DNA from: Cristatella mucedo
Taxonomy: Eukaryota > Bryozoa > Phylactolaemata > Cristatellidae
Length of the DNA stretch: 64,000 bases
Assembly: GCA_009760855.2 (NCBI GenBank)
Contig: WPIO01000016.1
Span: 4,981,001-5,045,000, forward strand
Direction: 5' to 3'
A program made the position numbers and the translations under genes. The notes under the pieces are model-generated. The model did not search any database. It was not told the origin of the DNA and worked only from the letters and a program-made list of their open reading frames with translations. The stretch's first letter is position 1. Each line of letters begins with the position of its first letter. Below are positions 1-11,261 of this stretch, piece after piece.

Positions 1-609
1 AGCTCCAAGTATAAACGAGTCATAAAAACGTGGTAAGTCTCGATCAACCTGACACCTAGCTATCATCGGCCATTCTGCTTAATGATGGTGGACCATTAAC
101 GATAGCTGTGATTGATTTTTTAAATATCACTGCAGTAAGTACCAGCCAAAAAGTACGACGTCCCGGTCCCAATGGCATAACCCCTAAACTAGGAAGAAAG
201 TGGGAACAAAAACGACGATATGAATTTTGCTAAAAGAGCAGGTGGCCTTTCAGCACCTCAATCCTCAACGTAAGGATGTGCAGAATGGGCTTCTGTATGT
301 GCATGTCTAATAAGATCACAAGGAAGTCTTGGTTGAATAAAAGTCGTATCCTTCATATCATACTGATATATTTGCTGCTGAAAAAGCCACCATTTAATTA
401 ACTCTACCTTGAGGTAAATGCATGCAGTACAGTTTGGCTTGCAAAATTGGAAAGCTTGTTAGATGAGTAGGCAGGTGACTATAAAGATTTCCGGTGTGCT
501 AAGGTCTATGCCTATTGTAAGAGCAGGACACAAGGTGGCACGGAGTAATCTTAAAAGGGTATCCTGGTATACTACACGACGTGCTGCTATTGTGTGACTA
601 CTGCAGTGC
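1..609. other. No gene or repeat recognised
   Basis: I see no convincing ORF, exon or known repeat in this stretch. It is moderately AT-rich and ends where a 5'-truncated LINE copy begins. Confidence 0.4.
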
Positions 610-1836
610 ACAAGTACATGAATGGACAAAGATCTGAAATATGGGGTACCTCAGGGATCCGTGCTAGGTTCGGTTCTTTTCACGGTTTATACTCTCCCTC
701 TTGCTGATGTGATAGCCAAGCACCATCTGAACTTTCACTTCTATGCGGATGACAATCCGTTGCAACTTGGCTTTGATCCCTTCCAGCCTCCGAGACCACG
801 AATTCTCTCCACTCGCTGCATGTATCGATGACATCCGCACATGGATGGCAGCAAATTTTCTAAAACTAAACGATAATAAAACTAACTTACTAGTTATGGG
901 CAAACCCAGTGTTATTCAGAAATTGGAAAGGCTGACGCTCAAAATTGGCTCAGCCAGCATATCTCCTGTTGAATCAGCTCGAAATCTAGGTGTCATATTC
1001 CAAAGCGACCTCTCGTTAGACGATTATATCAGCTCCACAGTCAAATCTGCCTATTTTCAGCTTCATAACATTGCTAAAAATCGGGCTTGTTTAGATAAGG
1101 ATACCACGTCCAAGTTGGTCCAGGCATTCGTGACATCCCGTCTCGACTTCTGCAACTCACAGCTTACTGGCCTACCAGCATGTGCGATCAAGCGATTGCA
1201 GCTGGTGCAAAACTCCGCAGCTAGGCTTGTCTGTCGTGAGCGTCGCAGTTGCCACATCACACCACTTCTCGCCGACCTGCACTGGCTACCAATCAAGCAA
1301 CGGATTGACTTCAAGGTTTTGTAGCTCACTTTTAGGTCCCTTCATTCCTTAGCTCCAGCCTATCTCTCAGATATACTACCCCATCAGGCCAAGCATCGTA
1401 CCACCCGCTTTTCGGTCCAACAGTCTACAAATACCTCGTGCAAACCTTAAATCCTTTGGAGACCGTGCATTTAGTTCGTATGCTCCCAATGCCTGGAACT
1501 CCCTCCCAACTTGCGTCAGAACATCCCATGACCTGACCACATTTAAAAAGAACTTAAAAACACACCTATGTAGGACAGCATTTAGTGGGTCCCTGTGATT
1601 CGTCCTTCACGTGCTTTGCGTGCTGACACTGTGCATGCTGCCACTAACCACATTTGCATGCTGACCCTGCGCATGTCACCCCTAACCATATTATTCATGT
1701 TGTTTGTTTATCAAGCATGATATTACTCACCATTCAATTGCATTTCCCTTTGCAGCAAATGTAAAGCGCCTAGAAAGAGATTGAGTTCTCTGTGGGCGCT
1801 TTATCAAGTGCATTATTATTATTATTATTATTATTA
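610..1836 (+). mobile_element. LINE A (CR1/L2-type), 5'-truncated copy, decayed
   Basis: This is the 3' part of a non-LTR retrotransposon. The translation shows the reverse-transcriptase motif YGVPQGSVLG followed by FYADD, the catalytic aspartate pair of RT motif C. The long C-terminal thumb/tail region follows (LDFCNSQLTGLPA, LHWLPIKQRIDFKVL). The reading frame shifts near 740-785 and is closed by a TAG at 1322-1324, so the copy is dead. A short in-frame deletion lies just before YGVPQG compared with the copy at 46.7-48.2 kb. The copy ends in a hairpin (GCGCC...GGCGC, about 1769-1800) and a (TTA)n tail. Assignment to the CR1/L2 group rests on the RT motif style and the short-repeat tail; a phylogeny would be needed to place it precisely. 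Confidence 0.9.
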
Positions 1837-3224
1837 AGTAGCACAGATTCAGTGGAATTCCTTAACAGCCACCAGCAAATGAAGGAAATTACAAATAATG
1901 CAACAATGCCATTTCATAATGACTTCTGCAAGCTTACATTTCAGCCACTATGTAGTAGTCTCATAAAACCACTTCGGCATAAACAGAACTAGCTACAAAT
2001 TTGAATGATGATTTGCTTACTAGAAATAACAAAGATTATTACACATGCGTTTCTATAACTAAAAGTAACACCAATTAATACACACCAGAGTTTCTGGAAT
2101 TCTCGGATATCTTATCATCGATCATCTTGCAAATTTTGTTGCCTAAAAAAGAATGCAAGCAAATGTGGGATAAAAATCAATTAACATTATACATATATAC
2201 ATAATTCATTTGTTTATCATTAAAAACCGACATCGGATTTGCTTGCATCTGTTCAAGTCATACTGTCCAGAGGCATGGTAATCGTCTTTACTGATAATCA
2301 AAAACGATCGCTGCATACAGAATAAAAAAAACACTAGCAATCCATTCGAATTATGCAGTAAGTGGTGAGATGCAATGTGGCCGAGGTATGCAAGTAATCC
2401 AAACTGAACATATTACAGGCGTCAATAGGCAGCAGTAAAGTAAAAATAAGCTTGTTACTGGAATTACCATAAATATAAAAAACTCATCAAGATCCACGCC
2501 ATCAATCAACATGGCAGATTCTACGGAGTTTATTATGGCTAGCAAAGGTATTCTGATACAATATACCCAGCAAAGAGATCAGGTTTGTCAGGTTTAAGTG
2601 TTAATTGTTGTTGCAGACGACCCAATTATTATCAACCCAACTCAGCCAGTCTTACTCTGATAGCTTCTTTGTGCCTCTATCGAACTTTAAATCTCTTCAA
2701 GACCTTCGTACCTGTAGCTCTTGTGGTCCCAAAACATGGCACTAAGTGACAACTAATATGATGCCCTCTCCTCCTATTTCATACCTATTGTATATCTACT
2801 GCACGGCATCTATGCACGAACAAGTTAGTAACAAGCCTCAAAGTACGATGAAGTACCTAATCAAACGATTGTGTACAGCCCTATATGTCAAATGGCAAAT
2901 AAAGGCACAAAAATAAAATAAAACTGATGAAGCTAGCATGGTTAGCAGTAACCCTGCATGATTATTACCATGCAAATGCATGCAAACTAGCTGCACGAGA
3001 AGTGCACACAAGTAATTTCGTCTATAAATACAGCTAAGTATAAAAATGAGGCTTATGCTCTCCAGCTGTTGCCTATCACGTGACCCTTAAGAGAGCACTT
3101 TCATAAATATATACAACTGACACATCACGTAGCAGTTAAGAATGGAACACAGAACCATGCATATCCATATTGCATGCAAGATATGCAATACCAGGTCGAG
3201 CAAAAGGTTCAGAAATAAAAATAA
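1837..3224. other. AT-rich spacer with possible LINE remnant
   Basis: No gene is visible. Around 2655-2755 a very degraded + strand stretch resembles the LINE A C-terminal region (AACTTTAAATCTCTTCAAGA compared with the usual AACCTCAAATCCTTTGGAGA). The rest shows nothing recognisable. Confidence 0.4.
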
Positions 3225-3900
3225 TAAAAGACACTTGCATCATGCATTAAGAAAACTTAATCTCTTTCTAGGCACTTTAAATATGCTCCAACGGATGCAG
3301 GTCAATTTATTAGTGATAATAAGAATAATAATGCACTTGATAAAGCGCCCTCAGAGAACTCAATCTCTTTCTAGGCGCTTTACATTTGCTGCAAAGGGGA
3401 ATGCAACATGCACAGTTTCAGCATGCATAAACAGACAACAAGCAATCCATAAAAGACCCAGCAAATGTTGTGAGGAATAAGTGTGCTGCTTTTTTGAATT
3501 TCATCAAGTTAGGTGGTGTCGTAACATCGATTGAGAGTGATTTCCAGGCTTTCTGGAGCATTCGAACTAAAGGTGCAATCTCCAAAGGTTTTGAGGTTGG
3601 TTCGACACACAACTAAACAAATAAAGTACGAAGAGAGCCTAGTACGATGCCTAGCCTTATTTGAAAGTGGTTCAAATAGGTAGGCTGGAGCAAGAGAATG
3701 AAGGGACTTCACAGCCTAACATTTGGTAGTGCTTTATATGCAGCATCTGTAAACTGCCTTGAGAGAGATTTAGTTCTCTGAGGGTGCTACAGAAATGTAA
3801 TAATATTATTATAAAGTGAAAAAACCATGAAGTCGATACTCTGCTTGACAGGAGCAGTGCAGCTCGGTGAAAAATGAAAGCAGGATCATACTTCGAACGT
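3225..3900 (-). mobile_element. LINE A fragments, minus strand, interrupted
   Basis: A short tail-hairpin remnant lies at about 3225-3295. A longer 3' part of LINE A on the minus strand runs from 3318, starting with the complement of (TTA)n and the hairpin. It is interrupted at about 3722-3812 by a plus-strand short element and resumes at about 3813 (AAGTCGATACTCTGCTTGAC, the complement of the usual RIDFKVL-coding sequence). Frames are broken throughout. Confidence 0.8.
3722..3812 (+). mobile_element. Short (about 90 bp) hairpin-tailed element nested in LINE A
   Basis: This short plus-strand segment starts TTGGTAGTGCTTTATATGCA and carries the LINE A-type hairpin (GAGAGA...TCTCTGAGGG) plus an AT-rich tail. 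It sits inside a minus-strand LINE A copy whose sequence resumes on the other side. A second copy with the same head (TTGGCAATGCTTTCTATACA) is at 18474-18556. It could be a tiny SINE-like passenger of the LINE or an extremely 5'-deleted LINE relative. Confidence 0.5.
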
Positions 3901-3933
3901 TAAAGACCAAGCCATATATAAAGTCATACTCCA

Positions 3934-4050
3934 TTAATAATAATAATAATAATAATAACAATAATGCACTTGATAAAGCGCCCTCAGAGAACTCAATCTC
4001 TCTCTAAGCGCTTTACATTTGCTGCAAAGGGAAATGCAATTACGGTCATG
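3934..4050 (-). mobile_element. LINE A 3'-end fragment
   Basis: The complement of the (TTA)n tail is followed by the hairpin (AAGCGCCCTCAGAGAACTCA) and the TTTACATTTGCTGCAAAGGG segment, then stops. It is a severely 5'-truncated insertion, normal for target-primed reverse transcription. Confidence 0.8.
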
Positions 4051-4223
4051 CAACAAACTAATCGCAGCCTATGTCCAGACTGGTGATTTGATAACCTGTA
4101 ACATGGAGCTGACGGAGTAGGGTTATAACTGCTAAGAATTGGTAATCAAAACAAACAACTTGTACGATAGATAAACAAAACTAGCTAGCAACAACAGCTT
4201 GCAAAAGATCGATGTCCCGAGCA

Positions 4224-4875
4224 TAAACTCATAATAATATTAATAATACATTCGATATAGCACCCTCAGAGAACTCAATCTCTTTCTAGGCACTTTGCTT
4301 TTGCTGCTTAGTAAGCACGATCGAATGGTTAGCGGTAGCATGCTCAATAAACAACAAGAATAACATAGTGAGGGGTGACATGCATAGGGTTAGCATGCAA
4401 GTATGGTTAGTGGCAGCATGCAACAGTGTCAGCATGCATAAGTACATAAATGAGGAGTCACAGGGACCCACTTAAATGTTGCGATAAATAGATGCGTTTT
4501 TAAGTTCTTTTTAAATGTGGTCAAGTCAGGGGATGTCGTGACACAAGTCGGGAGTGAGCTCCAGGCTTTGCAAGCATAAGAACTAAAGGCACGGTCTTCA
4601 AAGGATTTGAGGTTTGTACGAGGTATGGGTAAACGGTTAGATTCTGAAAAGCAGGCAGCAGGATGCTTAGACTGGTGGAGGAGTAGACCTGATAGGTAGG
4701 CTCGAGCCAAAGAATGAAGGGACCTAAAAGTGAGTAACAAAACCTTGAAATCGATTCGTTGGTTGAATGGGAGCTAGTGCAGATTGGCGAGTAGTGGTGA
4801 GATGTAGCAACTGTGACACTCACGATAGGCAAGCCTAGCTGCAGAGTTTTGCACGATCTGTAAGCATCTGAGTGC
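4224..4875 (-). mobile_element. LINE A 3' part, minus strand
   Basis: The complement of the tail and hairpin at 4224-4300 is followed by the C-terminal RT-tail coding region. A 103-codon frame at 4429-4740 retains residues such as NLKSFEDRAFSSYA and PDLTTFKKNLKTHLF. Several frameshifts are present and the copy is 5'-truncated near 4875. Confidence 0.85.
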
Positions 4876-4924
4876 ACAGGATATTATATATATAATATAA
4901 TATATAATATTATAATATAAATAT

Positions 4925-5056
4925 ATAATTCATTTGTATAGCAACATAAGGGAACTCAATCTCTATCCAGGCGCTTCACATATCTCCCGGGACTCGAGCT
5001 CACGAGCTAGATACATGATTAAAGGCAAGCACCTTCCCCTGGGCTAAACCAAGGCG
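4925..5056 (-). mobile_element. SINE2 copy (tRNA-derived)
   Basis: The complement of the SINE2 consensus: AATTCATTTGTATAGC (3' tail), a decayed hairpin, the degenerate box B (GGGACTCGAGCTCACGAGC) and a box A remnant (GGGCTAAACCA). It lies beside a TA-rich microsatellite at 4885-4925. Confidence 0.65.
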
Positions 5057-5164
5057 GCAGTAATCGCCACAATGCACAAACACTGGCAGGAGTATCAAGT
5101 TGGTGCATTCCATCATTATCTGACTACTGCAAAAAACCGAAAGTGCAGACAATCATCCTAAGCA

Positions 5165-5660
5165 GTCGAAAAGTTGAAAGCATAGTTTTTAAAGTGGAGC
5201 TAAAGGCGCATCTGTCTGCAAGGATTTGATGCTAATTCGAGGTACAGACTTGAGTCAGAAGAGTGGGTGGTTCGTTGCATGGCTTGATTGGGGAGTAGTT
5301 CTGATTGGTGGGCTGGAGCCAGAGAATGAAGGAGCCTAAAAGTGAGCTACGAAACCTTACAGTCGATACTCTACTTGATTGGGAGCGAGATGCATTGTCT
5401 TGTGGCAACTGCTGCGTTCACGACAGACAAGCTTGGATGAAGAGTTTTGCACCAACTGAAAGTGCCTGATTGCACATATCTGCAAGGAAAAAGTTGCAGA
5501 AGTCGAGATGGGATATCACAAATGCATTGACCAGCTTGGGTGTAGTTTTCCTGTGTTAGCAGGAGCAAACTTTGCAATATTACGTAGGCAAAAGTGGGTA
5601 GACTTGACTGTGGAGAAAAGCCGGTTGAAAACTTAGTTTTTAAGGTCTGACAAAAGTGGC
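5165..5660 (-). mobile_element. Diverged LINE A-related fragment
   Basis: The complement of the LINE A C-terminal coding region is recognisable (GGGCTGGAGCCAGAGAATGA; AGAGTTTTGCACCAACTGAA) but more diverged than neighbouring copies, and it has no 3' tail. It is probably an older subfamily. Confidence 0.7.
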
Positions 5661-6534
5661 CCACTAACTTAACTTGTGACAGAAATGAAGTACATTACAG
5701 AGCTTACAAAAGTCAGAAGACCAAAATTCAACCTGTATTGCAGGCCCTGCATACGATAGATATAGAGATTTAGATAGATATAGAGATAGAGCAACACGAA
5801 CGGCTTACACAAAGGCATTTGTAATATCAAGCAGGCTGGAAAGCCACCCATTTTATAGATAGTCTTAGCCCGGAGTGCTGTGCTAATCTCTGTGCAGTGC
5901 AGTCACTGCCAGAGCACTTGTCCATCACTGTCAAGTGCACAAGCACTGCTTCAAGTCAAGCACTAGGCGATCCCCATGGCACAAGCGAGCACCCACAGCA
6001 CATCCAACGTAACAAAGAAAGAGTGGAAAGAGCACTCAGAACCAACAGCAGGTGAGGATAGTTTCTCCTACTATTTTAGGCATTTGTTTCGAATGTACTA
6101 GCCCCTTCGGGGTGACAGCGAAAGAAGCATGAAGTTTGAAAGCAGTGCCAGAACCAAGCAGGTAGACTGGAGCCTCGGTAAGAGTTGGCAGCTATCAAGA
6201 GTTGCACAGATTTCGACATGCAAAAACCAACGACGTACCATCAACAAATTTAAGATGAGTTTAAGGATACCACAATGCCACGAGGGGCTAAGTCGGTGTC
6301 ATTCAAGACTGGATAGCCTTATATGGCGTGTTGAAAGCCGGAGCAGCTTTCGGGCCCCTGCAATAGCCAGCAGCCTTCATCTTGGTAGCCAGCAACCTTC
6401 ATCTTGCACAGACATTGTGTAAAGTGAGAAGCACAGCCGATTTAGGAGGAAAGTCAAAGAACTAGGCAGCATAGTATAAGCAAAACGGCAGGATTGGCAG
6501 AAATCGGTTACAGGAGAAATATACCACCATTGCA
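5661..6534. other. Spacer, no gene recognised
   Basis: A short (GATATA)-type low-complexity patch lies at 5755-5790. An open frame at 6129-6422 (97 codons) has no recognisable domain and I do not call it a gene. Confidence 0.35.
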
Positions 6535-6536
6535 TA

Positions 6537-7070
6537 AAGCCTGGTTTAGACGAGACTCTTGCTTCCTATCAACTCGGAGTCTTACTATAGTCTTCCGGTT
6601 TATAGGAAGTTTACACCACAGTCTTGCTCCAAGTCTGGCTTCCTACTCGCCCCAGACACTGAGCATTCATGGGATAGCAATGGTGTTTCTCTAAGGCCAG
6701 ACTTCGCTAACCCAATTACCGGTAGAACTAAACCTGTAAGCTATAGCCTTTTTGCTCGAAGGCTCAAACTCTTATTCTTAAACTCCAATCTCAGTGTATG
6801 TCCCATAAACAGGGACTCACCAGGAACGCATCGATGGTTTCGCTGGTCTAGTCGTCGGCAATTGCTTGCTAAGCAATGCAGTAGGCGTGTCCTGAATGGC
6901 ACCCATGATTAGTCACTTGCTAAGTTTTGGCTGAAAAAGTAGAATCAGGTTTGACTGCTGAGTCTTTGTCAAGTCTTCCCAAAGTCTGGGTAGCCCCCAC
7001 CGTATTGGTGACGTATACACCAACGACTCTGAATTGGTAGGAAGAAAATACTCTCGTCTAAACGAGGCTT
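6537..7070. mobile_element. 534-bp MITE with 45-bp terminal inverted repeats
   Basis: The ends are inverted repeats. The 5' end (6537-6581) begins AAGCCTGGTTTAGACGAGA and the complement of the 3' end (7025-7070) begins AAGCCTCGTTTAGACGAGA. Similarity runs on for about 45 bases with roughly eight differences and one single-base gap, finishing in GAGTC at both ends. A TA dinucleotide flanks each side (6535-6536 and 7071-7072), as expected for a TA target-site duplication of the Tc1/mariner type. The interior has no transposase; the 117-codon frame inside shows no domain. It is therefore a non-autonomous DNA element. The superfamily is inferred only from the TA flanks. Confidence 0.8.
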
Positions 7071-7254
7071 TAGACTAGTAAAGGTGAGTTCCACACAGCA
7101 AAGCCTGTTAATCCGTCACCAATGATAATATAATGAAGCACTATCAGTACACCCATAGAGATCTCCTTAGTCTCTTGCACATACTTACTGGAATGGAAGA
7201 ATATCAACTAAGTGGCAATAACAGCATGCACAATTGCAGTACGAGTAAGTACAT

Positions 7255-7640
7255 AAAAGGCAATTAAAACGGCTCAGCACATTCGGTGCAAAATAGCTGA
7301 GCAGAATAGGGGAAGTCACGATGTCGGTCGGTAGAGTTTCAGCTCTTAAGGTGTGAACACGCACTCAAAGCATGGACTCCAAAGGATTTGAGGTTAGCGG
7401 CATAGCCAAACGACCCGACTCAAACGGCTGGTGGTATGGGGATGAGGGTCGATGACTAAGGAGTTCAGATGGGCAATCCAGAGCAACAGAACAAAAAGGA
7501 GCCAAAAACTAAGTGACATGAACTTGCTGTCGATACGAAGCCAGATGGGGAGACATCACAAGTCGATGAGATGGGGTGCAATGAGCCAGCTGCAACTTTC
7601 ACGACGGACAAAGCTGACAGCCAAGTTCTGCTGAACCAGC
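7255..7640 (-). mobile_element. Heavily decayed LINE A fragment
   Basis: Scattered matches to the complement of the LINE A C-terminal region remain (ACTCCAAAGGATTTGAGGTT; CAGCTGCAACTTTCACGACG). No frame survives. Confidence 0.6.
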
Positions 7641-7718
7641 TAATTGCACTAACAGCCTTTGATTGAGTTCTCTGAGGAAGATTTATCAAGTGCATTATGA
7701 TTATTATTATTATTATAA
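7641..7718 (+). mobile_element. LINE A 3' tail fragment
   Basis: GATTGAGTTCTCTGAGG, then TTTATCAAGTGCATTATGATT and an (ATT)n tail. Only the last part of the element is present. Confidence 0.65.
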
Positions 7719-8240
7719 AAATGAAAGAAGGGGAAAGCTAGCCAATTGCCACGAGATCACCTGATGAGAAAAGTTTGCGAAATGGCCATGGCAGTTTACT
7801 GATGCATAAAGACAAGGGCAGTGATAGGCCTTGTACAGGTCAGAATTAAGACTCCAAATGGGGTCACTGGACAGCACAGAGGCAGCACATCACTTGTAAC
7901 AAGCCAGCAGTCGAGATTGCAGGAGTGGTGGCGAAAAGATCAAGGTTGAGGATCGATATACTAATCGGGCAGCCTAGCTGTAATAGGCACCGGAGAGATT
8001 TTGAAAGAGAGGCCCACGACTAAGCTAAAGGAGCACACCCTGCTAAGAAACGACCAATACAGCCGAGGGGCATCTTAGCATGGACATCGAGGTGAACGCA
8101 CAGAAATCAAATATAGTCAGCATGCCTTTGGCTAAGCAAGATTCTAAATACAAGTGAAAGTGTAGGCACAAAAAGGGTCACGAAAATTCCACAAGAAAGA
8201 TGGCAATAGTATCTCGAACACCTAATAGGCATGATATGAT
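7719..8240. other. Spacer, nothing recognised
   Basis: No ORF, exon or repeat could be supported between a LINE tail and SINE1. Confidence 0.35.
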
Positions 8241-8433
8241 GAGCCGTAATGGCTCACTAGGTAAGGCGGTTGCTTTTCACGACCTCGGCCCCGAGATCGT
8301 GGGCTCTAATCCTGCGGTGGGCGATCCTTTATCGCCACTGCAAACGGTGGTGATAGCAGTAAAGGCTCTTCTGCCGCTATACAAAAGAGGCTGTTAAATC
8401 AGCTAGCATTTATTTATTTATTTATTTATTTAG
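8241..8433 (+). mobile_element. SINE1 copy (tRNA-derived)
   Basis: The head begins GAGCCGTAATGGCTCACTAGG, whose TGGCTCACTAGG resembles a tRNA box A. It continues through a self-complementary segment (ACGACCTCGG...CCGAGATCGT) to GGGCTCTAATCC, a weakened box B. The body holds TTTATCGCCACTGCAAACGG and CTATACAAAAGAGGCTGTTA, and the tail is (ATTT)n. An internal RNA polymerase III promoter and a LINE-supplied retrotransposition route are inferred from the family type. Confidence 0.8.
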
Positions 8434-10336
8434 CTCCTGCAAGCAGCGCCTACAAACTGCACTCCTGAAAGGGATTTATTCATCACAATAATCATAAATC
8501 GTCAGCATAGCATCCTAAAAGAACCATATCTATATCCATGCACTTAACAACTTGCTGCAAGAAAAGCAATAACCAAGGGCTAAAGGTCACTGACAAGCAA
8601 GGTCAATGACAACCAAGGGTTAACCAAGGGCTAATGACAAGCAAGGTACTTGGACAGGCATGCAAAAGTACACGAGAAGACACTCTGGTCATTGGCTGGT
8701 AGGACCTCTAGTTAGTAAGACACATTGAATAATGCACAGGTATGCGAACAAAATAAACAGCAATAAAAAGAACTATTTGACTATGATGAAGCTGAAAGCT
8801 AAGCACTCTTGCCTAAGCAGGCCATAGTGTTGGCAATGTTGCTGAGGTGGAAGAAGGCTGACTTGAGAGTAGGAAATGTGCTCAACCAATGGGATAATAT
8901 TTTCTCGTCTGAGCAGGCTCTAATTTCGGCAATGTTTCACAGTTGAAAGTAGGCTGCCTTGACAAATACAAAAACAAAGGCAAGTCGTTTTGAAACAACA
9001 CGTCCAAATGACTAGAAGACATCACGGTAGTGGTGTTAGATGAACCAATCTATCGGGCGAGGTCTTTCAACTTTAGAGTGGCACTAGGCTTTACCATAAT
9101 TTAATGCCAGCCACTGCACGAGTGATCATACAATTACGGTTGAATACTCAAACCAAGTCAAACACACTCATTTTCTGCTACCAACGTGGGGATACATACC
9201 CAAGGCAAGAAGTAGTTACTGTTCCAAAAACATTTTCAAACAATACCGTACACTTGACTTGTGGACTGTAAATGTCAATGCACGAAGCAAGCTTGTGGCC
9301 ACCATGCCACATGTTGCAGATTATCATGCAACCAATGTCTCCCACAATAGCATATCACGTAGATCCAGTGCTTCATGTCAGCAATCGCTGTTGAGCAGAT
9401 GGCAATGTAGTATCTGTTCAAACTTCTCAGCAACACACCAAAGCAACAATTATCCTAGAAGAGTTGTGCCTAAGCCCCCAAGCAAAAAGCCTACTCAAAG
9501 TTTCAGTACCTAAGCATGTGATGACACTACGCCGTCACAAAAGGCAGCACCCCAAACACGAGATAATCAACACTTATCAGCCACAGCAAGCTTTAACTTG
9601 CCGAAGTGTCGCATGGGTGCCAGAAAGAGCTAACATTAAATATAGCCTAACATTAAACTTTTGCTATCACCACTGCCAGAACACAGATAAACCATGGCTC
9701 AATTTCTCTAAATCCAACACGACATATCATGTTGCCTGACTTAGTGCATTGTCGGAAGCAGAGGATAGAGATCATTGAGTGTACACTTATTCATATGGAT
9801 TGAGTAAGTAGCCTGAAACACCAGACTCCAGTTCACTTACCGAAGTGCTGCAGAAACATGCAGTCTCGTCCGGATTTCAGAGGAAGTGGATATTTTTTCA
9901 GGGATTCAAGTGCCTTTAAAGAAGATGTTTGATTAATTGATCTAAACCACAAGAAACCCAAGAACAAACAAAAGTAAAGCTAAAAACTGCTTCTCAATAT
10001 GTCATGATTGCATCAGCCGTATGACAACTATAAGAATTTCGCATAGAAAATGCTAAGACACCACATTTTGAATAGACCACGGTTCAAGATTGCTATACAA
10101 AACCCTCAGTCTGATGGACTATTAGGGTGCTATATCGGCAATAAGAAGAATGTCAAAACTAAACGAATTTTAATCATTCTTATGAGAACAATGAAGCTTA
10201 ATCGTGGGAATAAAGCTGGTGCTGAGTAAGCTTAGTGGACATAACTAATCAAAACTTAATTGGTTTTGCCTAATTTACGGCACAGACATAATGTGATAAT
10301 GCATGTCTTATAGATGGCATTTTTTAAAGCATACCT
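8434..10336. other. Spacer with a degenerate about 100-bp duplication
   Basis: Two similar segments begin at about 8804 (CTCTTGCCTAAGCAGGCC) and 8906 (CTCGTCTGAGCAGGCTCT), each continuing to a GGCAATGTT element and an AGGCTG element. The rest holds short ORFs (9259-9513, 9464-9739) without recognisable domains. Confidence 0.35.
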
Positions 10337-10621
10337 TTGAATGCAGCTTTGCTGTACGTGCCACGATGGCTTCAGATGCTGCTTAGCAAGGAGTGCCACA
10401 AGGCGATGAGATGCCCAGCACTCACTTCAATGTTAAAACAGCTGCTTGGATGGGTTTATCCTGAGGAAACTTTACCACGCCAGGGTGCGCTTTTTAAATT
10501 GACAGTGCAGCTACCCGGTGCAGCAACCATTAACGACTATTCCAGAAGATTTGAGGAGCGTAGGCTTGAATTCGGTGCTAGAATGGCAATTGTGCAACAC
10601 CCTGTCAAGCAGCTGAGCTGA
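10337..10621 (+). pseudogene. Possible retrotransposon Gag-like fragment
   Basis: A 94-codon frame without introns. Residues 55-94 (KLTVQLPGAATINDYSRRFE and the segment after it, FGARMAIVQHPVKQL) have the look of a Retrotrans_gag-type segment, in which a hydrophobic helix is followed by a DY-x-x-x-F-E motif. There is no zinc knuckle, protease or polymerase nearby, so at best this is an isolated remnant. I do not recognise it with confidence; chance open sequence is the alternative. Confidence 0.2.
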
Positions 10622-10854
10622 CTAGCCCTAAAATTCGGCTGTCAACAAAAGAATCAGTCAGCTGCTTCTGTTACAGAGCACAATCAAATGCTGAGCGTTT
10701 CTCATATGCAGGCACCAGATATGGTTAAAATAGGGGGCTGTTAATGTAGCCTCAGACGCTGGCAAATAGCAGACCACACAGTTCTGGTTTAGTGTCATAA
10801 ACCAGGAAATGACCTCGAGCCAATAATGGCTAGGGGTCAGCTGTGTCAAGCATC

Positions 10855-11115
10855 AGTGACACTCTCCTGCAGCCGACTATGACACATCCTTTCCAGCCGT
10901 CCTGAGCTGCTACTTCGTGCAACTCACTACCTCAACTGCCCGCGTGATTCAGCTATGCCTCGTACTTTCTCTTCATTTCGTGTGATGAAGTCTGCTGACT
11001 ACAAAATGCATGCGTACCTAAAGCCGCGTAAGCCTTGAGTAAGCTATAGAAAACTCTCCTTTGTAACAACCACTAGTGGCTTTGTGGAGTTACAGTCGGA
11101 GATACATTACGTAAC
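10855..11115 (+). mobile_element. LINE B 3' end fragment
   Basis: Matches the LINE B terminal region: CGTCCTGAGCTGCTACTTCG, then a decayed GCTATAGAAAACTCTCCTTT, then GGCTTTGTGGAGTTACAGTC, ending GGAGATACATTACGTAA. Only the extreme C-terminus and 3' UTR are present. Confidence 0.75.
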
Positions 11116-11261
11116 CACCAAATCAGAGAGCTAACATTATAAACTTCTATAGTTGCTACTACAAGCACTGAGAATGCCAACTCATAGAGAAATGAGAAAC
11201 GTTGCTGAAAAATAACAGCTTCGGTATCCTAGTCTGCATAGCATGGCAGCTGTTAATGCAA

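Noticed and set aside
3318-5060. CRISPR-like spaced repeats suggested by recurring hairpins
   Set aside because: The recurring hairpin is the LINE A/SINE2 3' end in separate insertions on both strands, with irregular spacing, in a eukaryotic genome.
8241-8433. True tRNA genes at the SINE heads
   Set aside because: Boxes A and B are present, but no acceptor stem or cloverleaf closes, and the same head recurs with SINE bodies and tails.
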